Source of the DNA: Marinilabilia rubra
Lineage (GTDB): Bacteria > Bacteroidota > Bacteroidia > Bacteroidales > Marinilabiliaceae
Direction of reading: 5' to 3'
Length of the DNA: 64,000 nucleotides
NCBI RefSeq assembly: GCF_003121985.1
Contig: NZ_QEWP01000019.1
Location: 1 to 64,000 of the forward strand
This document shows positions 36,764 to 46,045 of this stretch, piece by piece. Each line of letters opens with the position of its first letter. The stretch's first letter is position 1. Both the position numbers and the translations under genes were made by a program. The notes under the pieces were generated by a model. It ran no database searches. It had not been told where the DNA came from and was given only the letters and a program-made list of their open reading frames with translations.

Positions 36764-37789
36764 CTATTTCGTATTTTTCCTATACGCCTTTATGAGCTTT
36801 GGAATAATTTCCATTACATCGCCGGTCATCACATAATCGGCCAATTTATTAATGGGCGCTCCGGGGTCATTATTAATGGCAATAACCATAGATGATTCTT
36901 CCATTCCGGCAGTGTGCTGAATCTGACCTGAAATACCACAGGCAATGTAAAGCTTAGGTCTGACGGTAACCCCGGTTTGACCAACCTGACGGTCATGCTC
37001 GGCAAAGCCGGCATCAACAGCAGCGCGCGAAGCACCAACTTCACCGCCCAATACTTCTGCCAGCTCATAAAGTACAGAGAAATTCTCTTTAGATCCCATT
37101 CCATAACCACCGGAGATAATGATGGAGGAATTTTTAATATTGATGCGGTTCTTCTCAATGTGACGTTCAATAACTTTTACCACCTCATCTTCGGGCTTCA
37201 AAATGCTTTTTACATCAACATCTTTTACTTCCCCTTTGTGAGATTTTGAGAAAACCTCCTTCTTCATTACCCCTTCACGCACGGTAGCCATCTGAGGACG
37301 GCAATCGGGGTTAATAATGGTGGCTACAATATTTCCACCAAAGGCAGGCCTTATCTGATACAAAAGGTTCTTATAGTTCTTCTTGGCTTTCTTGTCTTCA
37401 TGGTCGCCAATTTCGAGGGCTGTACAGTCTGCAGTCAGACCGCTCTGAAGAGCAGATGATACACGTGGCCCAAGGTCACGCCCCATGGTAGTAGCACCCA
37501 AAAGGGCAATTTGCGGTTTTTCACGCTTAAATAAATCAACGATAACGGAAGTATAAGGCAACGTGGTGAAAGGTTCCAATCGCTTATCATCGCCTACATG
37601 AACGATATCAGCACCATATGGAAAAATATGCTCTTCAATTCCCTTAAGTTTATGTCCCAGAGCCAGCGCTTCCAATTTACAGTTTAATTGATTGGCAAGC
37701 GAACGCCCTTTGGTAAGCAGCTCCTGGCTCACATCAGCCACTTTGCCATCTTCAATTTCGCAAATAACAAATATATTGTCCATTTTCAA
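36764..37789 (-). CDS. etfA: Electron transfer flavoprotein, alpha subunit
   Basis: A 341-residue EtfA. The C-terminal FAD domain shows SIIISGGYGMGSKENF (222-237), VGASRAAVDAGF (251-262), QVGQTGVTVRPKLYIACGIS (268-287) and the final NNDPGAPINKLADY. It forms a heterodimer with EtfB encoded 24 bp upstream and carries FAD. Two starts are possible (37789 and 37783, MKMDN or MDN). It is the middle gene of the etfB-etfA-acyl-CoA dehydrogenase operon. Confidence 0.94.
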   Translation of the reverse strand: MKMDNIFVICEIEDGKVADVSQELLTKGRSLANQLNCKLEALALGHKLKGIEEHIFPYGADIVHVGDDKRLEPFTTLPYTSVIVDLFKREKPQIALLGATTMGRDLGPRVSSALQSGLTADCTALEIGDHEDKKAKKNYKNLLYQIRPAFGGNIVATIINPDCRPQMATVREGVMKKEVFSKSHKGEVKDVDVKSILKPEDEVVKVIERHIEKNRINIKNSSIIISGGYGMGSKENFSVLYELAEVLGGEVGASRAAVDAGFAEHDRQVGQTGVTVRPKLYIACGISGQIQHTAGMEESSMVIAINNDPGAPINKLADYVMTGDVMEIIPKLIKAYRKNTK

Positions 37790-37813
37790 TTCATTTTTAG
37801 TTCATTGACCGGC

Positions 37814-38686
37814 CTAACCAATGGTATGGTTGGCAATCAATTCTTTAACCAGTTCTTCAATATCTTCATCATTGGCCTGAATATGACGTGCTTCTTTGGC
37901 CTGGAAAACTACATTCTCAATTTTCTTCACTTTTGTAGGTGAACCGGAAAGTCCCAACATCTCGTGATCGCTTTCAATATCTGCCACGCTCCATTCAGGA
38001 ATATTCAGATAAGGCCGGTCCTGTGTCAGATCGATGTAGTCTTCAGACTGATTTTGACGCTCAGTAATGGTTTGAGCATGCTTGTATTTCATCACCAACT
38101 TGGCATTGCGAGGACGGCAGGGAGCAGCTGAGCTGTTAATGGTAACAACTGAAGGCATTGGACACTCTACTGTTTCCACGCCTCTTTCCAAACGCCTTTT
38201 CATAGAGACTTTTCCTTTCTCAGCAGAGTAAATTTCTTCACCATACGTAACCTGAGGAATGCCAAGCTTTTCAGCGACCTGAGGGCCTACCTGCGCGGTA
38301 TCTCCGTCAATAGCCTGTCGTCCGGCAATGATCAAATCAAACTTTTTGATTTTGCGAACGGCACAAGAAATAGCATAAGAAGTAGCCAGAGTATCAGAAC
38401 CGGCAAAAGCACGGTCGGTCAATAAGACACCATCATCAGCTCCACGAAACAGGCCTTCTCTAATAACATCAGCAGCACGTCCCGGTCCCATGGTCAATAA
38501 AGTGACTGTGGATCCTGGATATTTGTCTTTTATTCTCAATGCCTGTTCAAGTGCATTAAGATCTTCCGGGTTGAAAATAGCCGGCAGAGCCGCACGGTTA
38601 ACTGTTCCGTCGGCTTTCATGGCATCCTTGCCCACATTGCGGGTATCGGGCACCTGCTTGGCAAGAACAATAATTTTTAATCCCAT
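37814..38686 (-). CDS. etfB: Electron transfer flavoprotein, beta subunit
   Basis: A 290-residue EtfB. Key segments: IIVLAKQVPDT (5-15), GADDGVLLTDRAFAGSDTLA (82-101) and AGRQAIDGDTAQVGPQ (121-136). These closely resemble the EtfB of clostridial electron-bifurcating butyryl-CoA dehydrogenase complexes as I remember them, and differ from simple respiratory EtfB. This suggests, but does not prove, that the complex may bifurcate electrons from NADH to ferredoxin and acyl-CoA. It is the first gene of the operon, with a good promoter about 48 bp upstream. Confidence 0.92.
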   Translation of the reverse strand: MGLKIIVLAKQVPDTRNVGKDAMKADGTVNRAALPAIFNPEDLNALEQALRIKDKYPGSTVTLLTMGPGRAADVIREGLFRGADDGVLLTDRAFAGSDTLATSYAISCAVRKIKKFDLIIAGRQAIDGDTAQVGPQVAEKLGIPQVTYGEEIYSAEKGKVSMKRRLERGVETVECPMPSVVTINSSAAPCRPRNAKLVMKYKHAQTITERQNQSEDYIDLTQDRPYLNIPEWSVADIESDHEMLGLSGSPTKVKKIENVVFQAKEARHIQANDEDIEELVKELIANHTIG

Positions 38687-38733
38687 TTTCTATAATGTGT
38701 TTAAATTTGATAATATATCTTTTTTAAGCAACA

Positions 38734-38763
38734 CAAATATAGCAAAAGCCGGCAATCTCCAAA
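38734..38763 (-). promoter_or_regulatory. Promoter of the etfB-etfA-acd operon
   Basis: On the minus strand, TTTG (38763-38760), 18-base spacer, then TATATTTG (38741-38734). This fits the Bacteroidota consensus TTTG-N19-TAnnTTTG closely and is the best promoter in the window. Confidence 0.65.
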
Positions 38764-39516
38764 CAGAGCAAAGATTCTGTCGGACAACACATTAAACTTA
38801 ACTCTTGTAAACCAGAGGCAGCTTTAAAAAATCAAATACTGTTAAAAAACAACGCATCAAACAGTTATATTGTATCGTTATTGATAGAAGTAAACCACAG
38901 CGGAGTTAAAAAAATGAAGATTTTTAGAGTAATTTTTATCTGATCTTAATTATACGCGGCCAAATACAATAGACCGCTGGATTTTTAAATATTAGATTTC
39001 ACTATTGTCCGGTAAAACAATAGTATTCTTTTTTATGCGCTCAGACCGCGCTGGCTTTTACTTTTTTGTTGATTTGCACAAGGTGAAAAATTGCGGCGGC
39101 TTACCCGACATTCTACACTTGACTTGACTCTAGTGTCAAGTCAAGCATAGTCTGACGGCCCAAGCCTTGCTCTTTCTACCTTGTGCTTCTCAAAAAAAAG
39201 ACTCACTTAGCTACGGCTATGCTTACTTTTTTGTTGATTTGCGCAAAGTGAAAAATTGCGGTGGCTTACCCGACATTCTACACTTGACTTGACACTAGTC
39301 TTACGGAATATTGAAATACATAATAATTGTAAAAAGCTTAAACGCAGAGACGTCGCGAGGCAAACGTGCTATTGTGACCAACGCAACAGTGTTGTTGCGA
39401 CAATCGCAATAAAGAGTACATATCAAACCATTCGTATCCTATCAGGTATTGGATAAAGACCTTTGTCCGGAATAACCGGGATTGCAATGCAATAAAGAAG
39501 CTCCGGAAAATCAAGA
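38764..39516. other. Gene-free region before the helicase gene's end
   Basis: No supportable gene; a 66-codon frame at 39256-39456 overlaps repeat sequence. It contains a 77-bp direct repeat (39058-39134 and 39223-39299) and a perfect 11-bp hairpin CTTGACTTGAC (39118-39128)/GTCAAGTCAAG (39135-39145). Confidence 0.8.
39058..39299. repeat. Pair of 77-bp direct repeats
   Basis: 39058-39134 and 39223-39299, offset 165 bp, differ at about four positions. Shared text runs from TTACTTTTTTGTTGATTTGC to ACACTTGACTTGAC. Confidence 0.88.
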
Positions 39517-42500
39517 CTAAATGTCCAATATGGCTCGGGCTCCTTTTTTAAAGTAGCCTCCACTTTTATGAATATCACCTATTAGCTTACCATAAATTTC
39601 ATCAGGTCCTAAAACCCCTTCATTCCCGGTGAGAATTATTTGTTTCCGTGCGCGGGTTAACGTAACGTTTAATTTTCGGTCAACAAGAGCAGGTTTCATG
39701 CCCCCGGAAGTAAGATTTTCAATCATCACTCTGTTTTGGGCTAAGAAATCGAGTTGCTCCGGACGATTCATGCAAAATGAAACAAGAATAAAATCCTTCT
39801 GCCCTCCCTGAAAACGCTCAACGGTATCAATTTGAAGGCGCTCAAAACAGGTATGCCCGTCAGTTTCCAGTTGTTCTCTGATGCTGGCAATCTGACTGCG
39901 AAAGGGCGTTATTACACCTACCCTTTCTACAATTTCATCGTCATCTGACAGATTATGAAGGAGTGAAATTTCCTTTAAGATGGCAGATATCAAATGGGCT
40001 TCTAAAGCATTGTGTTTTTCTGAAAAATCCCTGGGGGCAAATGCCGAAGGAATGAAGACCACCCTGTTTTCGGAAATCAAATTCACCAATTCTCCATCAT
40101 TCCCTGTTTCCCTGTCAAGCAATTTGCCTTTCTGATGCGTCAGTTCGGCAGATTTCAACTTATTATTGTAAAAGAACCGGTTAGTAAACAACGATAAATC
40201 GGGGTGCATACGTCCCTGAAAAGTCAATTCGCCCCAGGCGTGGTTCCAGTTATTCTTTTTACACAAAAAGAGCATGCGTTCAAAGTAAGAATTTCGCCTG
40301 TCCAGTAATCCTATTTCGTGGAGTTTTTCATCGTTAACTTTTGATTCGGCCGGTGATTGGGTGACCACTGCCGGCAATTGTCTTTCATCCCCAATCAACA
40401 CAAAGCGATTGACCCTGCCCAGGAGGTTGATGATATTGGGTTCAAGGATTTGAGACGCTTCATCAACAATAGCAATATCAAATTTTTTGAGCTCAAACAG
40501 TTCGTTTTTCCCTAATACAGAGGAAAGCGTTCCCGCAAACAACCGGGTATCCTCAATAAGTTCTCTGATCTCCTTTCGGTTTTTGAGATTTTTGATCTTG
40601 CGGTCCAGCAACAAGTCCTCATGACTGCGATCACATCCCAGGGAAGACCCAATGCGGATCATATTATCCTGCACAATGGCCCTCACCGATGAGCACATCT
40701 CATCCACTGCCCGGTTGGTATAACTTACCAATAATACATTCAGGTCCGTTTCAGAAATCAGTTCTTTCACAAACCGCCTCAGAAAGAGATTGGTCTTGCC
40801 CGTGCCCGGAGGTCCAACCAACAGATAATAATCCCGGGCATTCCAGGCAGATGAAAGCACCTGATTTTGTTCCTTACGGCTTTCCTCCAGGTAAGTTGAA
40901 TCCTTTACATTCACAAATTCCCTTAGTTCATCATTCCCGGAAACGGGCGGTCTCAACCCCAGCAATAATTCACGACGAGCCGGGGGCAATTGCAGAAATT
41001 CAAAGAGCCCGTTATGCATTTGTTCAAAATTATTGTCCAGAGAATCATGTTCAAGCACCCATGTATCAAAACCTGAGAAATAATCCAGCGAACTTTGTTT
41101 CTGACGCAATTTCACTGTTACCTCTTCATTGCTTAAACTTTCAATAGAACACTTCAACACCCGGTGATTAGTGGCCATAAAACGGTCTCTTAAATAGGGA
41201 TAAAGCACACAGATATCTCCTCGGCGGAAATTAATAAACCGGGGCTCGTCTTTTGGCCGTCGAAGCGTAATAGAGGCATTTTCATTGTCGGCATGATTCT
41301 CTTTAATTGTGAGATCGCGCAACTCATTAAATACATCTTCATCCGACAAATCGGTTTTATTCCACAAAGCAGAAAGACCTTTAGTGTACTCTCCATCGCC
41401 CACTTTACTGAGAATCTTCTCCCGACTGATGAATGAAGAAAAAGCAAAGAAATATTGTTGTTCAAGGGGGGATATCTTATCAAGAATTAGTTTTTTGTAA
41501 TCGAAGAATTTTGAGAAAAACCAGCTAAATCGTTTATCTGCCGGATTTAAACCATACTTCTTAACATCAATACTCCGAACAAATACTTCGCTCAAAGGAT
41601 AAGGTTCCTGATCAGAAGCAAACCGGTACTCCCAGGTCACAATTTGATTTCTTACATTTATGATTTCCCGTTCAAAGCTCTTGAAATGGGACACATACCT
41701 GAGGGCTTCACCTTCCTTGTCAGCGGCAGAATAAAGAACAGCATTAAAAATCCTTTTAGGATGATGGCCAAGAACCCTCTGGGCAAGCATATTGTACATC
41801 CGCACCTGAGCTGCATGGTCCTCAGACACAATGGAAGGGTTGTCATATGGGAAAGGCAACTTCCCGGACTTTAACTCCAGTATTTTAGACTGATAGTGGG
41901 TATTCTCACTGGGCGATTCATCAAACAGATCCATACGCCCCTGAAGACCAAGCTCGGGACTCATCAACGAAACTTCCAGATTACTTTTTGCGCGATCAAT
42001 AGGGTGATGATCACCTTTTCTGAATTCATTATCAACCACCCGTCTGAGATTCGCAAACTGAGTCTCCAATTCGTTAAAGTAGCTTTTATCAATACCATCC
42101 AAAGAGGTATATGGAAGTGGAAACGACTTAAACGAATCCATCAAAACATTTTTGAATTCCTTCTTTTTGCCGGGCTGTTCGTTCAACAATTCATCAAAGA
42201 ACATATTGGCAACATTCCCTTTATGAATGGCCTTTGACAACTTCCGAACCTCGGAACGGGCAATAAAAAAAAGTTCAAAAGCCCTTATATTTTTCCCTTT
42301 TATGTTGTTAAAACAACGGGCTATGGAAGTTACATCCAACAGGTAATCTGGTTCAAGCACAATAAGACCGGGCACTACTTTCCCGTCTTCATTTCGATGG
42401 GTTTCGAGAAGTTGTAACTGTTGTCCGGGCTGCATCAATTCTACAGAGGCGGTAAGTTCATCATTTATTCCCTTCACATTATAAACCACTACCACCGGAG

Positions 42501-42999
42501 CTGCATCCCCCTGAACATCCGGCTGAACCAATAACTCCTTCTGTTCTGCATCAATTTTCAGCAACATCCCCCTGAATCCTTCAGGGTTAACATGATAGTG
42601 TTTCTTTTTCTTTTCTGCAATCTCCCGATTTTCGTAGTGGGCCTTTAAATCTGCAGGAATTTCCACCCCAAAGAATTGGCCGTAAGACCGGGCAAGCACC
42701 TTTAGCCCCCAATAGTATTGTCCCTTATTGGGTTCCTTTCGGTTTTTAATGACACTATTTGCAAAAATCCTGAATTCATGAAGCTTCCCTTTGAGATCGT
42801 CTCCTATTTGCAGTTTTTGGCAAACATATTCGAGCCTGCCAAACAGGTTTGAAAAAGTTAGCCCGTCTTCTTTGGTAAGATGCCTGCAACATTGTTCCAG
42901 GGAAATTCTTTGACGTTTTACTTTCTCCGGAACAGAAAAATCCGCTTTGGTTTCTATAGAAATTAAATCATCAAAAAAGCGCCGAGCCGGGTCTATCAT
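39517..42999 (-). CDS. Dna2-like helicase with RecB-family nuclease domain
   Basis: A 1160-residue superfamily 1 helicase. The N-terminal half holds a PD-(D/E)XK nuclease-like region (GRMDLFDE near 355, ILELKSGK near 374, then HAAQVRMYNML). The C-terminal half is a Dna2/Upf1/Nam7-type motor: Walker A GPPGTGKT near 730, DEASQILEP near 850, GDERQLPAV, VITPFRSQI, DTVERFQGGQKD and a final NVTLTRARKQIILTG. It may process flaps or broken ends. The four cysteines that hold the iron-sulphur cluster in eukaryotic Dna2 are not evident around the nuclease region. It stands alone, with no restriction or CRISPR partner nearby. A role in defence or repair cannot be decided from context. Confidence 0.85.
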   Translation of the reverse strand: MIDPARRFFDDLISIETKADFSVPEKVKRQRISLEQCCRHLTKEDGLTFSNLFGRLEYVCQKLQIGDDLKGKLHEFRIFANSVIKNRKEPNKGQYYWGLKVLARSYGQFFGVEIPADLKAHYENREIAEKKKKHYHVNPEGFRGMLLKIDAEQKELLVQPDVQGDAAPVVVVYNVKGINDELTASVELMQPGQQLQLLETHRNEDGKVVPGLIVLEPDYLLDVTSIARCFNNIKGKNIRAFELFFIARSEVRKLSKAIHKGNVANMFFDELLNEQPGKKKEFKNVLMDSFKSFPLPYTSLDGIDKSYFNELETQFANLRRVVDNEFRKGDHHPIDRAKSNLEVSLMSPELGLQGRMDLFDESPSENTHYQSKILELKSGKLPFPYDNPSIVSEDHAAQVRMYNMLAQRVLGHHPKRIFNAVLYSAADKEGEALRYVSHFKSFEREIINVRNQIVTWEYRFASDQEPYPLSEVFVRSIDVKKYGLNPADKRFSWFFSKFFDYKKLILDKISPLEQQYFFAFSSFISREKILSKVGDGEYTKGLSALWNKTDLSDEDVFNELRDLTIKENHADNENASITLRRPKDEPRFINFRRGDICVLYPYLRDRFMATNHRVLKCSIESLSNEEVTVKLRQKQSSLDYFSGFDTWVLEHDSLDNNFEQMHNGLFEFLQLPPARRELLLGLRPPVSGNDELREFVNVKDSTYLEESRKEQNQVLSSAWNARDYYLLVGPPGTGKTNLFLRRFVKELISETDLNVLLVSYTNRAVDEMCSSVRAIVQDNMIRIGSSLGCDRSHEDLLLDRKIKNLKNRKEIRELIEDTRLFAGTLSSVLGKNELFELKKFDIAIVDEASQILEPNIINLLGRVNRFVLIGDERQLPAVVTQSPAESKVNDEKLHEIGLLDRRNSYFERMLFLCKKNNWNHAWGELTFQGRMHPDLSLFTNRFFYNNKLKSAELTHQKGKLLDRETGNDGELVNLISENRVVFIPSAFAPRDFSEKHNALEAHLISAILKEISLLHNLSDDDEIVERVGVITPFRSQIASIREQLETDGHTCFERLQIDTVERFQGGQKDFILVSFCMNRPEQLDFLAQNRVMIENLTSGGMKPALVDRKLNVTLTRARKQIILTGNEGVLGPDEIYGKLIGDIHKSGGYFKKGARAILDI

Positions 43000-43353
43000 A
43001 AAAACACAGATTTTGACTTAAGATGCGCCGAAAAACGCACCTTTCATCAGTAAATAATTAGTCTAAGTTACAGGTCTGATGCCTGCCTGACCGGTAGGCA
43101 GGGAACTCACATGGTTGATTATTTACATTTTCTTTTGAGGCAACCGCTGCCATGCTCGTTTCATTCGTACAAAACATAATAAATTAATTGGTCTGATGCC
43201 TGCCTGACGGGTAGACCGACACGAATTAGATATTTCGACTATGCTCAGCATGACACACTTTTGTTTTTTATACTTTTTTGAACAGCTCCCCGGCCGCCAT
43301 GTAAATTTTGCCCCATTGCCTTTTTCAGCTACCCCTGCTTACAATTTCTAAAT
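43000..43353. repeat. Intergenic repeat region before dpp4; family C copy 2
   Basis: No gene. Left end GCGCCGAAAAACGC (43025-43038) and right end CTTTTTCAGCTACCCCTGC (43320-43338) match the family C element at 7596-7832. Both also share TGTAAATTTTGCCC near the right end. The interior differs and includes two GGTCTGATGCCTGCCTGACSGG segments near 43073 and 43191 and an AACAGCTCCCC motif near 43282. Confidence 0.6.
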
Positions 43354-45552
43354 CTACAGATTGCGGAAAATGTACTGACTCATCATGGTAAAAAGATGAT
43401 GTCGGGTATTGCCTCCGTAAATACTGTGATTACGGTTGGGATAAACAAACATATCGAACTGTTTGCCGGCCTGAATCAGTTGTTCTGAATATTCCACAGT
43501 ATTCTGAAAATGTACATTGTCATCGGCAGAACCATGAATCAGGAACAATTTTCCACTTAGATTTTCAGCCATATTAATGGGACTGTTATCGTCGTAGCCA
43601 CCGGCGTTCTTCTGAGGTGTTCGCATGTAACGCTCAGTATAAATAGTATCGTAATAACGCCAATTGGTTACAGGTGCAACAGCAATTCCTATTTTAAAAT
43701 TATCGCTTTTACTTAGGCAGATGGAGGACATATAACCGCCAAAACTCCAGCCCCAAATGCCAATCCGGGCAGGATCCACGTAGCTGAGAGTAGATAAATA
43801 ATCAGCTGTCTCAATCTGATCATCGGACTCCAGATTTCCCAGCTGCATATAAGTCGACTTCTGAAATTCTTCTCCGCGGGCTCCGGTTCCCCGCCCATCA
43901 ACACTAACAACCAAATACCCGTTAGAAGCGAGATATTGCTCCCAGTTAATGCCCCATTTGTCAAGTACCTCCTGAGAATTTGGGCCACTGTATTGCGACA
44001 TCAAAACAGGATATTGCGTTAAACTGTCAAACGCCAATGGTTTTATCATGTAACCATTAAGCTCTATTCCTTCTGAGGTCGTAAAAGTGAAAAACTCCTT
44101 TTGGGGAACATCGTATGTTGCCGACTCCTCTTTCAGACTGGTGTTATCTTCTATTATTCTTACCAATTCACCATCCGACTTGAAAACAGAAACCACCGGC
44201 ACATTATTTGCAGATGACCAGGTATTGACAAAGTATTCATAGTTATCACTGAAGTCGGCTTCATTAAAGCCTTCATCTGTGCTTAGTTTGACCATCTCCT
44301 CTCCTTCAATGTTGATGGAATAAACTTCCCGCTTTAATGGAGACTCTTTTGCTGCCTGAAAATAGAACAACTCCTCGTCATTGTCATATCCGTAAAAATT
44401 GGTAATATCCCATTCTCCGGTAGTAATGCGACGAACCAAAATGCCGGCCATTGAATACAGGTATAAGTGGTTGTAACCATCATCCTGACCTACATAAACA
44501 AAGTGGTTGCCATCCTCAAGAAATTGAATGTTATCCAAAACACTTTCGGTTATGAACTTATCCTCACGAACAGTCAGTAAAACATTACTTACGCCACTGG
44601 AAGGATTGGCAATAAAAAGCTCCAATTGATTTTGAAGGCGATTTAGTTTCAAAACACCCAGTTTGTCAGGATCATTACTCCATCTTAAACGGGGAATATA
44701 TACATCTTCCATATTTCCCAAATCCATTTCCTTAGTGGTTCGGTCCTTCACATTAAAAACATGAACCGAGACTTTGGAGTTTTCTTCACCCGCTTTTGGA
44801 TATTTGAATTGGTATTGTCCGGGATACAGAGCGTATTCTTCTCTTTCGGGATGTGAGCCTTTATAAAGGGGAAACGAATATTGTTTCACCTCTGATTCAT
44901 CAAATTTCACAAAGGCAAGATCCTCGCTGTTGGGAGACCATTCCATGGCTTGGTTATATCCAAACTCCTCCTCGTAAACCCAGTCAGGAATCCCGTTAAT
45001 GATTTTATTTTCCTCGCCATCTTCAGTAATAGCGCTGGTGGTACCAAAACGCAGCTTCTTCAAATAAATATCATTGTCACGCACATAGGCAATCATATAA
45101 CTGTTGGGCGAAAAAACAGGAACCTGTTGTTTTCCATCCTCAGCAAGCGGAATTAGCTCGCGGTACTTGCGTTCGTACACATAATAATTGGCAAGAAATG
45201 AATGCCGGTAAATTTTGTCAACATTATTATAGACCAGAATTTTAGATTCATCAGGACTAAACTCATACCCTTTGATACTCTGAACCTCAGAAGGATTACG
45301 CTTAATATTTTCTATATCAAACAAAACATCAACTTTCTCCCCTGTTTTGTAGGAATATTTGACAATCTTAGTCCCATTGCTTTCCAGGGTGGTGTAATAT
45401 TCGCCGTCATTCATCGACCGCAACCCGCTAATAGAATGGGCTCTGAATGTTCCTTTCCGGGTAATATCATCCAGTTCGATTTGCTTTAATTGAGAAAACG
45501 ATAACTGACCTAAGAGTATCGTAAGCACTAATATCAATGAAAATTTTTGCAT
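43354..45552 (-). CDS. Dipeptidyl peptidase IV (S9B family)
   Basis: A 732-residue exported serine peptidase that removes X-Pro or X-Ala dipeptides from peptide N termini. A signal peptide (about 1-20, LILVLTILLGQLSFS) is followed by a beta-propeller domain with the substrate-binding double-glutamate motif DWVYEEEFGY. The alpha/beta-hydrolase domain has the catalytic serine in GWSFGGY (about 602), aspartate in GSADDNVHF (about 677) and histidine in NRNHSIYGG (about 707). The full triad is present. Bacteroidota use such enzymes for periplasmic peptide breakdown. The gene is monocistronic. Confidence 0.93.
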   Translation of the reverse strand: MQKFSLILVLTILLGQLSFSQLKQIELDDITRKGTFRAHSISGLRSMNDGEYYTTLESNGTKIVKYSYKTGEKVDVLFDIENIKRNPSEVQSIKGYEFSPDESKILVYNNVDKIYRHSFLANYYVYERKYRELIPLAEDGKQQVPVFSPNSYMIAYVRDNDIYLKKLRFGTTSAITEDGEENKIINGIPDWVYEEEFGYNQAMEWSPNSEDLAFVKFDESEVKQYSFPLYKGSHPEREEYALYPGQYQFKYPKAGEENSKVSVHVFNVKDRTTKEMDLGNMEDVYIPRLRWSNDPDKLGVLKLNRLQNQLELFIANPSSGVSNVLLTVREDKFITESVLDNIQFLEDGNHFVYVGQDDGYNHLYLYSMAGILVRRITTGEWDITNFYGYDNDEELFYFQAAKESPLKREVYSINIEGEEMVKLSTDEGFNEADFSDNYEYFVNTWSSANNVPVVSVFKSDGELVRIIEDNTSLKEESATYDVPQKEFFTFTTSEGIELNGYMIKPLAFDSLTQYPVLMSQYSGPNSQEVLDKWGINWEQYLASNGYLVVSVDGRGTGARGEEFQKSTYMQLGNLESDDQIETADYLSTLSYVDPARIGIWGWSFGGYMSSICLSKSDNFKIGIAVAPVTNWRYYDTIYTERYMRTPQKNAGGYDDNSPINMAENLSGKLFLIHGSADDNVHFQNTVEYSEQLIQAGKQFDMFVYPNRNHSIYGGNTRHHLFTMMSQYIFRNL

Positions 45553-45642
45553 AGCTGAAAATAAATTAGCTTTAAACTAAAAACACTTAAACAAATGAAT
45601 ACCAGACATCAACTAATAAGTGGCTGTTATTCTATTCACAAA

Positions 45643-45650
45643 CAAAAATA
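45643..45650 (-). promoter_or_regulatory. Candidate promoter (-7) of the dipeptidyl peptidase gene
   Basis: Minus-strand TATTTTTG matches TAnnTTTG, about 90 bp before the start codon. The -33 region is a poor match. Confidence 0.35.
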
Positions 45651-45728
45651 AGCACAATTTGGTATTTTCCTAAAATGAGGAACTGTTAAGATTATGGTTG
45701 ATGGAATTATAAACCTGGGCATTTATGC

Positions 45729-46003
45729 AATAGATCGTTAGATTTTCAGATACCTTCCTGACGGCAGTCATTAGGTTTAACAGGAACCATATAACACGAA
45801 TAAACAGCAGCTTAAAGCATGCATTAAATTCCAAAAAGTTGAATTATAGCCTTTCACAATCCCGAACCATCGGGATAGATATTAGATTTAAGATGAATCA
45901 TAACCAATTGATTTTCGGAGCGTTAACCCAAAAGCTATTAGCATATAAACAATTGATTCAAAGCTCATTGCAATCCCGAACCATCGGGATAACGAACTAT
46001 TAT
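45729..46003. repeat. MITE-like repeat, family B copy 3
   Basis: Starts AATAGATCGTTAGATTTTCA and includes CCTGACGGCAGTCA, like copy 4. The right end is diverged (AACGAACTATTATA). Confidence 0.55.
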
Positions 46004-46045
46004 AGGAATAGTATAGATTAAAAAAAACTAAAGAAGTTAAATGCT

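Larger units (their letters stand above)
45553..46045. other. Intergenic region between dpp4 and the MFS gene
   Basis: No gene. It contains family B copy 3 (45729-46003), which includes two identical AATCCCGAACCATCGGGATA palindromes (near 45859 and 45972). Confidence 0.8.

Noticed and set aside
39256-39456. 66-codon frame
   Set aside because: Starts inside a 77-bp direct repeat and shows no domain.
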